This document shows positions 43,823 through 52,465 of a stretch of 52,609 nucleotides of DNA, piece after piece (positions within the stretch are counted from its first letter, which is position 1; each line of letters starts with the position of its first letter). Location of the stretch: the NCBI GenBank assembly GCA_947591605.1, contig CANQDF010000016.1, forward strand, positions 1-52,609. Direction: 5' to 3'. The notes beneath the pieces were generated by a model, which saw nothing but the letters and a program-made list of their open reading frames with translations, had not been told where the DNA came from and made no database searches. Both the position numbers and the translations under genes were made by a program. The DNA comes from an uncultured Clostridia bacterium. GTDB taxonomy: Bacteria > Bacillota > Clostridia > Lachnospirales > CAG-274.

Positions 43823-44935
43823 TTGGCAGATAATAATGACAGACCGATGCTCAGGGTAGGCGGACCCGACTATATACTGCTGCTGAGTATCCTGCTGCTG
43901 ACTCTTATAGGCGTTGTAATGGTTTTCAGCTCCAGCTATTATTCGGCGTCCAACAGCAGCGCATTCAACCATGATATGTACTATTTTTTCAGGAAGGAGC
44001 TGTTTTTTGCCGTAAGCGGCTTTATAATAGCACTTTTGCTGTCAAAATTCCCTTATCAGAATTATCAAAATTGGAGCCTTATAATGTACGGCGTTATGCT
44101 TGTGCTGCTTGTTGCCGTGCTGTTTATGGGCAGGACGGCGGGCGGTGCTACCCGTTGGATACTCGGTATACAGCCCTCCGAGGTGGCCAAGATAGTTATA
44201 ATTATAGTTCTGTCGGATTTTCTTTCAAGGCATAAGCAGGTCACGGAGCATTTTGTGCCGCTTACCATATGGCTTATAGGCATAGTTGCTCTGCCGGTGT
44301 TTCTGGTATGTCTGGAGAACCTCAGCACAGCCATTATCATGGCGGTGGTGAGCTGCGGTATTCTGTTTGCGGCCATAAGAAAATGGTGGTATTTTATACC
44401 GTGGGGCAGTGTAGGCATAGGCGCTGTAGCCCTTATAATAAATATGGGTGACGATTTCAGAGGCGACCGTATACAGGCGTGGCTTGACCCGGCTGCCGAT
44501 AAGCTCGACACAGGCTATCAGATACTTCAAGGCCTTTATGCGGTGGGCTCGGGCGGGCTTTTTGGATTGGGGCTTGGACAGTCCAGACAAAAGCTCGGCT
44601 TTATACCCGAAAGCCACAACGACATAATTTTTGCCGTTATCTGCGAGGAGCTGGGGCTCTTTGGCGCAGGCATAATAATATTGCTTTATATGATTATGCT
44701 GTGGCGCTGCATTAAAATAGCCATGGATGCCACAAGTATGTTTGGTACGCTCGTTGCAACGGGCGTAGGCGTTATGGTGGGCATACAGGTGTTTATAAAC
44801 ATCTCCGTTGTTACCAACACCATACCCAACACGGGTATACCTCTGCCGTTTATAAGCTACGGCGGTACATCCATGATAACCCTTATGATAGCGATGGGTA
44901 TAGTACTTAATATTTCAAGACATTATAGGTTGTAA
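43823..44935 (+). CDS. ftsW: SEDS-family peptidoglycan polymerase (FtsW/SpoVE)
   Basis: A 370-residue protein with about ten membrane helices. SEDS signature elements present: ATRWILGIQPSEVAKI, the GGLFGLGLGQSRQKLGFIPESHNDIIFAV loop, and PNTGIPLPFISYGGTS. It polymerises lipid II with the class B PBP (SpoVD) encoded at the head of the cluster. Start is TTG at 43823 after GGAGGTG. Order murD then spoVE-like is as in Bacillus; murG and the genes usually downstream are absent here. Confidence 0.93.
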   Translation: MADNNDRPMLRVGGPDYILLLSILLLTLIGVVMVFSSSYYSASNSSAFNHDMYYFFRKELFFAVSGFIIALLLSKFPYQNYQNWSLIMYGVMLVLLVAVLFMGRTAGGATRWILGIQPSEVAKIVIIIVLSDFLSRHKQVTEHFVPLTIWLIGIVALPVFLVCLENLSTAIIMAVVSCGILFAAIRKWWYFIPWGSVGIGAVALIINMGDDFRGDRIQAWLDPAADKLDTGYQILQGLYAVGSGGLFGLGLGQSRQKLGFIPESHNDIIFAVICEELGLFGAGIIILLYMIMLWRCIKIAMDATSMFGTLVATGVGVMVGIQVFINISVVTNTIPNTGIPLPFISYGGTSMITLMIAMGIVLNISRHYRL

Positions 44936-44951
44936 ACATAAAAAAGCGGGG

Positions 44952-44977
44952 GGGGGTGCAAAACACCCCCTTTTTTA
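44952..44977 (+). terminator. Terminator of the cell-wall cluster
   Basis: GGGGGTG pairs with CACCCCC across a 5-nt loop, then T6. Confidence 0.85.
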
Positions 44978-45006
44978 TTTACAAAAATAGTTAAATATGT
45001 TATAAT
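44978..45006 (+). promoter_or_regulatory. Sigma-A promoter of the small hydrophobic peptide
   Basis: TTTACA (44978-44983), a 17-bp spacer and TATAAT (45001-45006). The start of the transcript resembles the 5' end of the opposing small RNAs: both contain CAAGAGG and, about 16 bases later, CCGCCCC. Confidence 0.75.
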
Positions 45007-45105
45007 AATGAATGCAAGAGGCAAGCGGAAGCAGTTACCGCCCCGACCCGTAGATATGTGAGGAGGTGATATCACCTTTGAATATATTGAAAGGAGGGCG
45101 ATATT

Positions 45106-45168
45106 ATGTCAGAGATCATATTATACTTGACCCTGTTGATTATAATATTCTACATAATAAAAAAATAA
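45106..45168 (+). CDS. 20-residue hydrophobic peptide, predicted type I toxin
   Basis: A 20-codon gene (begins MSEIILYLTLL, ends YIIKK): one membrane helix with a two-lysine tail, like small membrane toxins of Gram-positive type I toxin-antitoxin loci. RBS AAGGAGGG. The 90-nt leader contains the palindrome AGGTGATATCACCT (45064-45077), which includes a ribosome-site-like GGAGGTG and could act as a structured or decoy site. The stop codon is directly followed by the bidirectional terminator shared with the first antisense RNA. Confidence 0.65.
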   Translation: MSEIILYLTLLIIIFYIIKK

Positions 45169-45250
45169 CTGCCCAACCCTAGGAAGTTAGCAGTTATTTT
45201 TTAACCAAAATTTTTTGGGGCGGCAGTTGCTGATGCCTACCTCTTGTTTC
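45157..45250 (-). ncRNA. Predicted antitoxin RNA, unit 1
   Basis: Minus-strand promoter TTGACA (45285-45280) - 17 bp - TATTAT (45262-45257), predicted start near 45250, and terminator AATAACTGC/GCAGTTATT plus T7 ending near 45157. The RNA is about 94 nt and overlaps the toxin stop codon and the toxin mRNA terminator. Confidence 0.65.
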
Positions 45251-45287
45251 ACTAATATAATAACACACATTAATAAATTTGTCAACA

Positions 45288-45399
45288 TAATAAAAATAAC
45301 TGCCCAACCCTGACAAGTTAGCAGTTATTTTTCAACTATAATTTTAGGGGCGGCGGTTGCTGATGCCTACCCAATGTATGCTTTGCATATCGTTGTTTC
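45288..45399 (-). ncRNA. Predicted antitoxin-like RNA, unit 2
   Basis: TTGACA (45434-45429) - 17 bp - TATTAT (45411-45406), terminator AATAACTGC/GCAGTTATT near 45290-45335. About 112 nt. Compared with unit 1 it has an added 5' hairpin TATGCAAAGCATA. Confidence 0.6.
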
Positions 45400-45437
45400 A
45401 CTAATATAATAACACACATTAATAAATTTGTCAACAT

Positions 45438-45549
45438 AATAAAAATAACTGCCCGACCCTAGGAAGTTCGCAGTTATTTTTTAACTAAAATTTTTTGGGG
45501 CGGCAGTTGCTGATGCCCGCCCCATGTATGCTTTGCATATCGTTGTTTC
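45438..45549 (-). ncRNA. Predicted antitoxin-like RNA, unit 3
   Basis: TTGACA (45584-45579) - 17 bp - TATTAT (45561-45556), terminator near 45440-45485. Same length and 5' hairpin as unit 2. The GGCATCAGCAACTGCCGCCCC-type core (complement of about 45496-45516) is nearly unchanged from unit 1. Confidence 0.6.
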
Positions 45550-45593
45550 ACTAATATAATAGCACACCTTACCCAATTTGTCAATAACATAGC

Positions 45594-45689
45594 AAAAAAA
45601 TAACTGCCCACCCTACGAAAGCTAGCAGTTATTTTTTTAATTAACCAATTTTTAACGGGGATCTGCCCAAAGTATGCTTTGCGTATCGT
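45594..45689 (-). ncRNA. Degenerate antitoxin-like RNA, unit 4
   Basis: A weaker promoter TTTACA - 17 bp - TTTTAT and a diverged core, but the same terminator and the same TATGC-type hairpin (here with one base change). Beyond it, a further stub of the repeat (45730-45750) lacks the terminator. Confidence 0.45.
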
Positions 45690-45772
45690 TATTTTGCCGA
45701 TATAAAAGCGTACATTAACAAAATTGTAAACATAATAAAAAAATAACTAAAAAATAATTGCTCGATCTGAAT

Positions 45773-45806
45773 GTTAAAATGTAACCAATCATTGACACTT
45801 TAACAA
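45773..45806. repeat. 34-bp inverted repeat, copy 2
   Basis: TGTTAAAATGT and ACACTTTAACA (one mismatch in the dyad) around AACCAATCATTG. Nearly identical to 20000-20033. It lies 29 bp upstream of the -35 of the giant surface-protein promoter. Confidence 0.7.
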
Positions 45807-45834
45807 TTTTTTGCTTTTGAAATTTGTTATTTCG

Positions 45835-45863
45835 TTGACAACTTAATTCTAATAATGTATAAT
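45835..45863 (+). promoter_or_regulatory. Consensus promoter of the giant surface-protein gene
   Basis: TTGACA (45835-45840), a 17-bp spacer and TATAAT (45858-45863): perfect consensus. Confidence 0.85.
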
Positions 45864-45869
45864 ATAAAA

Positions 45870-46015
45870 CAGAATATTGGCTTACTATGTCCTTAGCCCA
45901 TGCCGGGCATAGCAGGCACGTTTGTATCATTAGATCAATTTCAGGCATAACGTAATATAATTTGCCGTTTTGCGGCAGATAATGCAATGGGGAAGCATCA
46001 AAGGAGGTTAAACGT
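45870..46015 (+). other. Structured 5' leader of the surface-protein mRNA
   Basis: About 145 nt with small hairpins: GCCC ATGCC GGGC, TGCCG TTTTG CGGCA and ATGC AATGGGGAA GCAT just before the RBS. It does not match a riboswitch class I can name. Confidence 0.35.
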
Positions 46016-49000
46016 ATGCAAAGGATATGCAAAGGAGCAAGAAGGGCATTTGCAATGCTTTTGGCATTATGTATTATATGTTCAAACTGGGGTATAACCC
46101 TTAATTCCATGGCGGCAAGTGATAGCCTTGGAGACGAAATCCAGGCTGAAAATACCACATATATAATAATCAGTCATTGGCATGCTGTTAAGCCGGAAGG
46201 TGTCGAGGATACTGCCGATGATTCCTACTATCTTGTGGAAGATCGTCAACTACTTACTACATATGGACAAACATATTCGGTTGTACCGTCTGTATTAGAT
46301 GAAGATTATGAAAGATTCAGTGGTTTTTCTATTGCGGCAGGAGAGACTGTAATAGATACTGTTAAGGGAGAAGATAAACTTAAGATAACATATGATCCTA
46401 TGGTTCCCTTGGTAAAAGTAAATGTATTTTATATACAAAAACAGGATGTAGTACCGGGATTTAATTTTAATGATGAGAGTGCACCTCTTTATAGTGAACT
46501 TAGGGAATATTATTCTGACGTTGAAGATGATTATTGGACGAGCGGAGAGGTAGATTCCGCTTTGCTGCCATATAAAGTTGAAGATGACGGAACAGTTACA
46601 GACTATAAAGATGACGACGGCAACGATGTCTTATTGAAATATTATAATACCGATAAAGGCTTACATACCGATAAATCAGTTGAGGCTGTTGATGTTAATG
46701 ATAAGGGCGGAACAAGAACATTTGATATTTCGCTTGAATCATGGTATTCAGGTGTTGAAACGGCTAATGTGGGTATGATACTTGATGCATCCGGAAGTAT
46801 GGAGTGGATACAGTCTGATGAGCTTGAGCCTATAATTATAGACTCTACAAAATTCGAAAGCATAAATAATAGCCTTAGTTCACAGGGTATACCTGCTTTG
46901 GAAGAGAAAAAGATACTTACGCAGGCTCAATATGATATGATACTTGATAAAACAAAAACGGATAACACAAAGCTTGGTTACAGCGGATATAGTTATTATA
47001 TTTATGATGACAGAGAAAGTGTTTCCGAGTATGTACCTCTTGGATATACTGATGCGAAGCATACAGCACGTATAGCCGGATTTGATGGCGATGATATGGT
47101 TAATTCGGATATTGCTAGGATATGTAGGGAGCAAGAACTATTAGGATATTTTGATTTTGACAAAAACTTGGATAATGAGTTTACGGGGAAAAAAGCTCAA
47201 TTTGTAAAAAATGATGCAGACGGTATTCATATTAATGAAAAAAGTGAAGGTAATGCCCAATATACTGATGCAGGAAAAGGAAAAGATGGAGGGAAAAAAG
47301 ATTATGGCTATAGGGTAAATAAGTCTGCAAGAAATGGCACCACAAATAATCATGGAGAGGGAAGCGTACTGCTTGATATAGCACCTGACAGTACATTTAC
47401 AATAAGCTTTGCGGTAAAATCAATAACAAATAAAAACTTTTATTACGAAAATGGTAAAAATGAAATTGAAAATACAACACCAATAGATATAATGTATATA
47501 GGAGACAAAAATTACATATCTAAAGAAAACAACGGTGTTTATTACAGAATATACAGAGATGTGGATACTAATGCCGACAAATTGGTTTTCAGTGAATATA
47601 ATAATAAAGAGGAAAGCAAAAAATCCAATTTATCGATATTCCATAAAAAAGGAGATACAAGTCCTGCCGAAAAAAATTGGCATATTATATCATATGTCAT
47701 ATCTTCAAGTGCTGATGAGGAGGGCAACGTTGTATATAATTTTACAGCATATGACGGTACTACAAAGAAAGAGGAAGTTCAAATAACTCCATTATCTGTA
47801 AATAGTCAGGATATGTGTATTGTTTTAAGCCCTGCACTATTTGGTAAATATACAGGTACAGATGATTGTGACGTTTATCTGGATAAACTTTATGTTTTTG
47901 ATGGTGACTTTAGCGGAAAAGATGTTGACGAGGAAATTAAAAAAATAAATAATAGATTTGATACTGTAAAAACCGTAGATGAATCAGGAAATAAAACTTA
48001 TAATGCCTTTTTCAATGAAGATGGCAAAACATCTTTTGCTACAATGACACCGGATAGTTTTATTGAAGAAGATCCGGAAAAAATAGCAGGTTGGTATTAT
48101 GTAAACAATTCGGACAGATGGAAGAAAATGTACATAAACAATAACTTACTTACCGATAAGCAGTACCGTGGTATAGATGCTACAACTAATGATGGCAAGG
48201 GAGGAACGGTCAATACAAATATACGCCTTGATGAGGAAAGCATGGAAAATATAAAAGATGGCGATAACAGTGCGAGTATTTTATATCTTAAAAAAGTTGA
48301 TGATTCATACCAACTGTGGTGTATTGCAAACGGAAGCGATAGTGGATATACACGTTCTCAGGTTTATGAAAAAAGACCGGGTGGAAACATTAAGATGGAA
48401 TCTTTGCAGTTTGCTTTGGGAGCATTTGTAAATAGGTTAAGTGAGGTTTCGCCTAAGAGCTGTGTTTCAGCCGTCAGATTTAGTACGGAACGACCATATG
48501 CCGAGTATAGTAATAAATATGATAAAACAAAAGATAGTATCAAAGGAATTTTCATAGACGATGAAAATGCTGAAAAAAATAATGAACTGAAAAAGCTTGT
48601 TCTTCTTGATTGGACTAATGATCCCAAGGAAAGCGCAAGTATTTTGGATCATAAACGTGGTGATGGTACAACAGCAGGATTTACAATATCGGAAAAAAAC
48701 AAAATAGAACAGTATAATTACGGTCTTACAGGAGGTACTGAAACATGGACCGGTTTGAAATCATATGCAGAAAACTTGGATCCGTACATAGGTGATGATG
48801 CAAAGAAGTATCTTATAATATTTACCGATGGTCGTGATGATTCTGAAATGGATGTAGATAAGGCAACTGCAAAGAGTATTGCGACAGAACTGAAAAGTAA
48901 GGGCTATACGATTTATGTTGCTGTACTTAATGGTTCAAATTCGGGTGAAAGTACTACTACGATACCTACTCATAAAGCTGAGGAAGGAATGGATCCTGGT

Positions 49001-52000
49001 AATGCCGGCGTTATTGCTAAAAATTTTCTTAGGTCATTAGCGGGTCCGCCTAATTCCGGCGCAGAATATACTGATGCTTCTGAAAGAAATGATTATTTAT
49101 TTATTGCGCAAAACGGAGACGAACTCCTTAATTATTTTGAGCAGGACTTGTTGAATAGAGTAGTAAAGCCATTGGACGGATACACAGTACAGGATTATAT
49201 AGATCCAAGGTTTAATCTGGTGACATCCGAGGGCGTAATACATCTTAATAATAATGGCAAAATTTCAATTAATGATGATACCGGAACTATAGATATAATA
49301 AAAGAATATTCTAATAGTTATCCTGTGGAGTTTGACTGTAAAAATAATAAAGATGCTTTTTTGAAATATGATTCCGGTAAAAATATGTATTATTTACAGT
49401 GGATAAATTGTTTAATACCTGGATGTAGTGTAGGTGATAATCTTATTTCTGTATGGAATACGCATATAACGATACAGGCAAAGGACGACTTTATCGGCGG
49501 TAATAACGTGCTTACAAACGGTAACGAAGCAGACGAAAACATGGTATACGACCCTAAGGATGAGGATGCATCGTCCGGTACGGACAGATCGGGCGTAATC
49601 GACGATGAAATGCTCGAATATCCGTCAAAGGGCTTCCCACGTACAACCGTAAATGTAGAGCTGCTCCCACTTGGGGCGGACGGCTACAGGGACGTTATCT
49701 ATACGGGCGAATGGATCTCGCCTAAACAGATGCTTTTGGAACTCAGAAACTATATCAAGGATTCAAACTACTGGTCTTATCTGGACAGATACGGTAAATT
49801 CAACAGTGAGGACGCATATAGAGATATATATGATGGTCTCTTTAAATTAGACACTGATGGCACCGGTGATGGTGAGGGAAAACAGGATATTGATGATCTG
49901 CTCAAGGCTTTGTGGGAATCCGGGGAGGAAGGTATATCAATACCATATTCCTATCTGCCTTATTACGATGATTCCGGAATGACAAATACTCAGACCGGTA
50001 CGGATGCTCACCGCAAGGATATAATGGGCGTGCTTACCTACAACTGGAAGATGATACCACAAACCAAGGATGACGAAGATGACGAAAGCACAAGTGCAGG
50101 TGGTGCAGAAAGCGCAGATGACGGAGACTTAAGTATAGATGATGCAGAAATAAAGGATACCGTACGCAGGCAGTATGCACTCAGTGTTGTATACACTCCT
50201 TGGGATGATGTCGTTACTAAAGATGAACACAATACACCGGTAAATCCCAAGTACAATACCAGGGGCGAAATGGTCGATACTCTTGTGAACGAGGAAACCG
50301 AGGGTGTTGATCCCGAGCCTGTTTACGGATGGGACAGCAGTTACAAGCCTGCTCCGGGTAAAATACAGAGTCAAACGGAGGTTGAAAGGGCGGATTACTA
50401 CAAGGACGTTATAAGCGGCGGTCTTGCTGTCGAGCTCAAGTTTACCCCTGCTCAGCTAAAGGAGCTTAAAAACGACGACTTTAAGGACGTTGGTGACAGT
50501 ATATACCTTACCCTTGAACGCAGTTACAATGATGCTGTATCCGGAGAAAAAAATGATGTTGCCGATCATCCGGATATAAGTATTGGTAACGCACTGTTTA
50601 ATGGTAAAGAATGGAAAGATGTCAAAGTCAAGGGTACGGACAAAATCGATCCTTATACCAAGCGTATAGATCTTACCTTTAATATTGAATGGGGCGACAT
50701 AACAGGCGCTAACATTGATTGGGATAAACCTGAAACATATAATGATAAGGTAGCTCTTGACAGTGACGGCAATATCATTGTAATGCTTACTACGGATAAT
50801 AAGATAGAGCTGCCTATAGGTACATACAGGCTTTATCTGCCTGCCGATAAAGCAGGCAGCGGCACAAGCTCTTACTTCAACACTATTAATGCTGCCTCGA
50901 ATAGCGAATACAAGGCGGAATACTTTACCGACAATGTAAAAAAGGGTATAGCGGATACGCTGTATGAAGAAATAGAACTTGATGACGGCAAGCATATGTC
51001 GGATAAGAGCATAATTTTGCCGGATGAAAGGAAAGAGGACAGCGATTATATAGGCGATAGGGAGTCTAAAAACGAGATAATTGATGCCAACATAACCAAA
51101 TATATTGCAGAGCACAATTCATCTACATATCAACAGTATGTTACTTTCTACCTTGGCACAAAACAGGTGGAGACTACGGCGGATGACGGCTCCGACAACA
51201 CAAGGGGAGATATAGACCCTGCCAATACGGCGGGAAGCTATCTTATGGATCGTCTTGCTGTGGCTGTGCTTGCGCACGATGAGGGCAAACTTGCCATTAC
51301 CAAGGAGGTGCAGGGCGCCGCTCTCGGTTCCGCTGACGAAGCAGACCGACTTTGGCAGTTTGAGGTGATTATATCGCAGAAAGCGGATGCAGCTCAGCCC
51401 GAGGAAACCCTTAGCGTAAAGTATTACGATGCCGACGGCGAGGTCAAAGATGCCGAACTTAAAGCGGAACAGGAGAAAAAATTAAGTAAACCCACACCAA
51501 CATTGTCGGAAGGGGTCAACACATATAAATACAATATTTGGCTCAGCAGCGGTCAGAAAGCCGTTATAGAGGGCCTGCCCGTAGGCGCGGAATATACCGT
51601 AACGGAGCTTGGCGCAAACACGGGTGTATACAATACATTGGTCGACGGCACTACGGAAGTGTCGAAAAGCGGAGAGATAAAGTCCAATGTAGAGGAGGGC
51701 TCCGAGGGACCTCAGCATGATTTTGTCAATATGAGCCCAACGCCCGAAGACACAGGCGGTTTGCTGCTCTCCAAGATCCTTGAAAACGAAAATCCGGATA
51801 CCGGCGTTTCTAAGTATGTTGCATCGGGTGATGATCTTACAAAAAAGTTTCCGTTTACGGTTACTTTCACTTTCCCCGAAGTTGAGCCGGATAGCGATAA
51901 TGCCAAGCTTATTGAAAGACTTAAAACTGTCGGTATGCCTGTTATAGGTCTTGTAAATAACGAGCTTATCAATAAATCGGGTATAACTATTACTGTAGAT

Positions 52001-52414
52001 CCGCCTTGCAAAAATGAGTTTGTACATCTTAGTTATAACTCCGACGATGGCACATATTCGGCAGTATTTGAACTAAGTCAGGCTCAGCAGGTAGTTATGT
52101 ACGATCTGCCTGTAGGCACAACTTATACCGTAACGGAACAGTATACAGGTACCGGCTACTACCTGTCCAGGGAAAAAACTACCGGCATGACAGGTACGAT
52201 AGGCGGGGAAGGTGCCGGGGAAGTAATTATCGAAAACGGAGGAGAAACAGTAACAGCAAACCTCAATGAAGCAAAAGTATATAACAGTAATGCAATAAGT
52301 CTCCCTTCAACGGGCGGCAGAGGTGTTTACGGCATAATGCTTGCAGGCGGCTTTATGATGATCATATCCCTTGGTCTGCTTTATCTCCGCAAAAGACGTG
52401 AGTACAGGGCATAA
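46016..52414 (+). CDS. Giant LPXTG-anchored surface protein: VWA with inserted LamG-like domain, CnaB-like repeats
   Basis: A 2132-residue protein. Signal peptide about 1-37. The von Willebrand A domain begins at about 245, with MIDAS D257-A-S-G-S261. It is interrupted by a LamG/concanavalin-like insert (about 372-645) and resumes at about 790 to 1060 (FTDGRDD near 935-941). Residues 1060-1750 are further beta-rich adhesin segments. Two CnaB/SpaA-type domains follow (about 1756-1908 and 1913-2090), each ending in a YTVTE strand typical of intramolecular isopeptide domains. Sortase signal LPSTG at 2096-2100, a membrane helix, and the basic tail RKRREYRA. It would be an adhesin or pilus-tip-like protein covalently attached to the wall. 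RBS AAAGGAGG. Confidence 0.88.
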   Translation: MQRICKGARRAFAMLLALCIICSNWGITLNSMAASDSLGDEIQAENTTYIIISHWHAVKPEGVEDTADDSYYLVEDRQLLTTYGQTYSVVPSVLDEDYERFSGFSIAAGETVIDTVKGEDKLKITYDPMVPLVKVNVFYIQKQDVVPGFNFNDESAPLYSELREYYSDVEDDYWTSGEVDSALLPYKVEDDGTVTDYKDDDGNDVLLKYYNTDKGLHTDKSVEAVDVNDKGGTRTFDISLESWYSGVETANVGMILDASGSMEWIQSDELEPIIIDSTKFESINNSLSSQGIPALEEKKILTQAQYDMILDKTKTDNTKLGYSGYSYYIYDDRESVSEYVPLGYTDAKHTARIAGFDGDDMVNSDIARICREQELLGYFDFDKNLDNEFTGKKAQFVKNDADGIHINEKSEGNAQYTDAGKGKDGGKKDYGYRVNKSARNGTTNNHGEGSVLLDIAPDSTFTISFAVKSITNKNFYYENGKNEIENTTPIDIMYIGDKNYISKENNGVYYRIYRDVDTNADKLVFSEYNNKEESKKSNLSIFHKKGDTSPAEKNWHIISYVISSSADEEGNVVYNFTAYDGTTKKEEVQITPLSVNSQDMCIVLSPALFGKYTGTDDCDVYLDKLYVFDGDFSGKDVDEEIKKINNRFDTVKTVDESGNKTYNAFFNEDGKTSFATMTPDSFIEEDPEKIAGWYYVNNSDRWKKMYINNNLLTDKQYRGIDATTNDGKGGTVNTNIRLDEESMENIKDGDNSASILYLKKVDDSYQLWCIANGSDSGYTRSQVYEKRPGGNIKMESLQFALGAFVNRLSEVSPKSCVSAVRFSTERPYAEYSNKYDKTKDSIKGIFIDDENAEKNNELKKLVLLDWTNDPKESASILDHKRGDGTTAGFTISEKNKIEQYNYGLTGGTETWTGLKSYAENLDPYIGDDAKKYLIIFTDGRDDSEMDVDKATAKSIATELKSKGYTIYVAVLNGSNSGESTTTIPTHKAEEGMDPGNAGVIAKNFLRSLAGPPNSGAEYTDASERNDYLFIAQNGDELLNYFEQDLLNRVVKPLDGYTVQDYIDPRFNLVTSEGVIHLNNNGKISINDDTGTIDIIKEYSNSYPVEFDCKNNKDAFLKYDSGKNMYYLQWINCLIPGCSVGDNLISVWNTHITIQAKDDFIGGNNVLTNGNEADENMVYDPKDEDASSGTDRSGVIDDEMLEYPSKGFPRTTVNVELLPLGADGYRDVIYTGEWISPKQMLLELRNYIKDSNYWSYLDRYGKFNSEDAYRDIYDGLFKLDTDGTGDGEGKQDIDDLLKALWESGEEGISIPYSYLPYYDDSGMTNTQTGTDAHRKDIMGVLTYNWKMIPQTKDDEDDESTSAGGAESADDGDLSIDDAEIKDTVRRQYALSVVYTPWDDVVTKDEHNTPVNPKYNTRGEMVDTLVNEETEGVDPEPVYGWDSSYKPAPGKIQSQTEVERADYYKDVISGGLAVELKFTPAQLKELKNDDFKDVGDSIYLTLERSYNDAVSGEKNDVADHPDISIGNALFNGKEWKDVKVKGTDKIDPYTKRIDLTFNIEWGDITGANIDWDKPETYNDKVALDSDGNIIVMLTTDNKIELPIGTYRLYLPADKAGSGTSSYFNTINAASNSEYKAEYFTDNVKKGIADTLYEEIELDDGKHMSDKSIILPDERKEDSDYIGDRESKNEIIDANITKYIAEHNSSTYQQYVTFYLGTKQVETTADDGSDNTRGDIDPANTAGSYLMDRLAVAVLAHDEGKLAITKEVQGAALGSADEADRLWQFEVIISQKADAAQPEETLSVKYYDADGEVKDAELKAEQEKKLSKPTPTLSEGVNTYKYNIWLSSGQKAVIEGLPVGAEYTVTELGANTGVYNTLVDGTTEVSKSGEIKSNVEEGSEGPQHDFVNMSPTPEDTGGLLLSKILENENPDTGVSKYVASGDDLTKKFPFTVTFTFPEVEPDSDNAKLIERLKTVGMPVIGLVNNELINKSGITITVDPPCKNEFVHLSYNSDDGTYSAVFELSQAQQVVMYDLPVGTTYTVTEQYTGTGYYLSREKTTGMTGTIGGEGAGEVIIENGGETVTANLNEAKVYNSNAISLPSTGGRGVYGIMLAGGFMMIISLGLLYLRKRREYRA

Positions 52415-52435
52415 GCCGTAAGTTTAAACTGAATT

Positions 52436-52465
52436 TAAACCCGCTTTCATTGCGAAAGCGGGTTT
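52436..52465 (+). terminator. Terminator of the surface-protein gene
   Basis: AAACCCGCTTTC pairs with GAAAGCGGGTTT across ATTGC. Confidence 0.75.

Larger units (their letters stand above)
45159..45750. repeat. Tandem array of about 146-150-bp RNA units
   Basis: Four consecutive units, each starting with AATAACTGCCC and ending in the TTTGTCAA-type -35 of the minus-strand promoter, plus a truncated fifth. The first three are very similar; divergence rises to the right. This fills the 0.85-kb stretch between the peptide gene and the surface-protein promoter, and no other gene is seen in it. Confidence 0.85.

Noticed and set aside
45159..45750. CRISPR array
   Set aside because: The units are 146-150 bp long, similar throughout, and contain promoters and terminators; there are no short repeats with unique spacers and no cas genes.
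45870..46015. c-di-GMP-type riboswitch in the surface-gene leader
   Set aside because: Adhesin genes often carry one, but the conserved GEMM core (CACGCA-AGGGCAA type) is not present.
45715..46158. 147-codon minus-strand frame over the surface-gene promoter
   Set aside because: It crosses a consensus promoter, an inverted repeat and a real gene start; no RBS and no coherent protein features.
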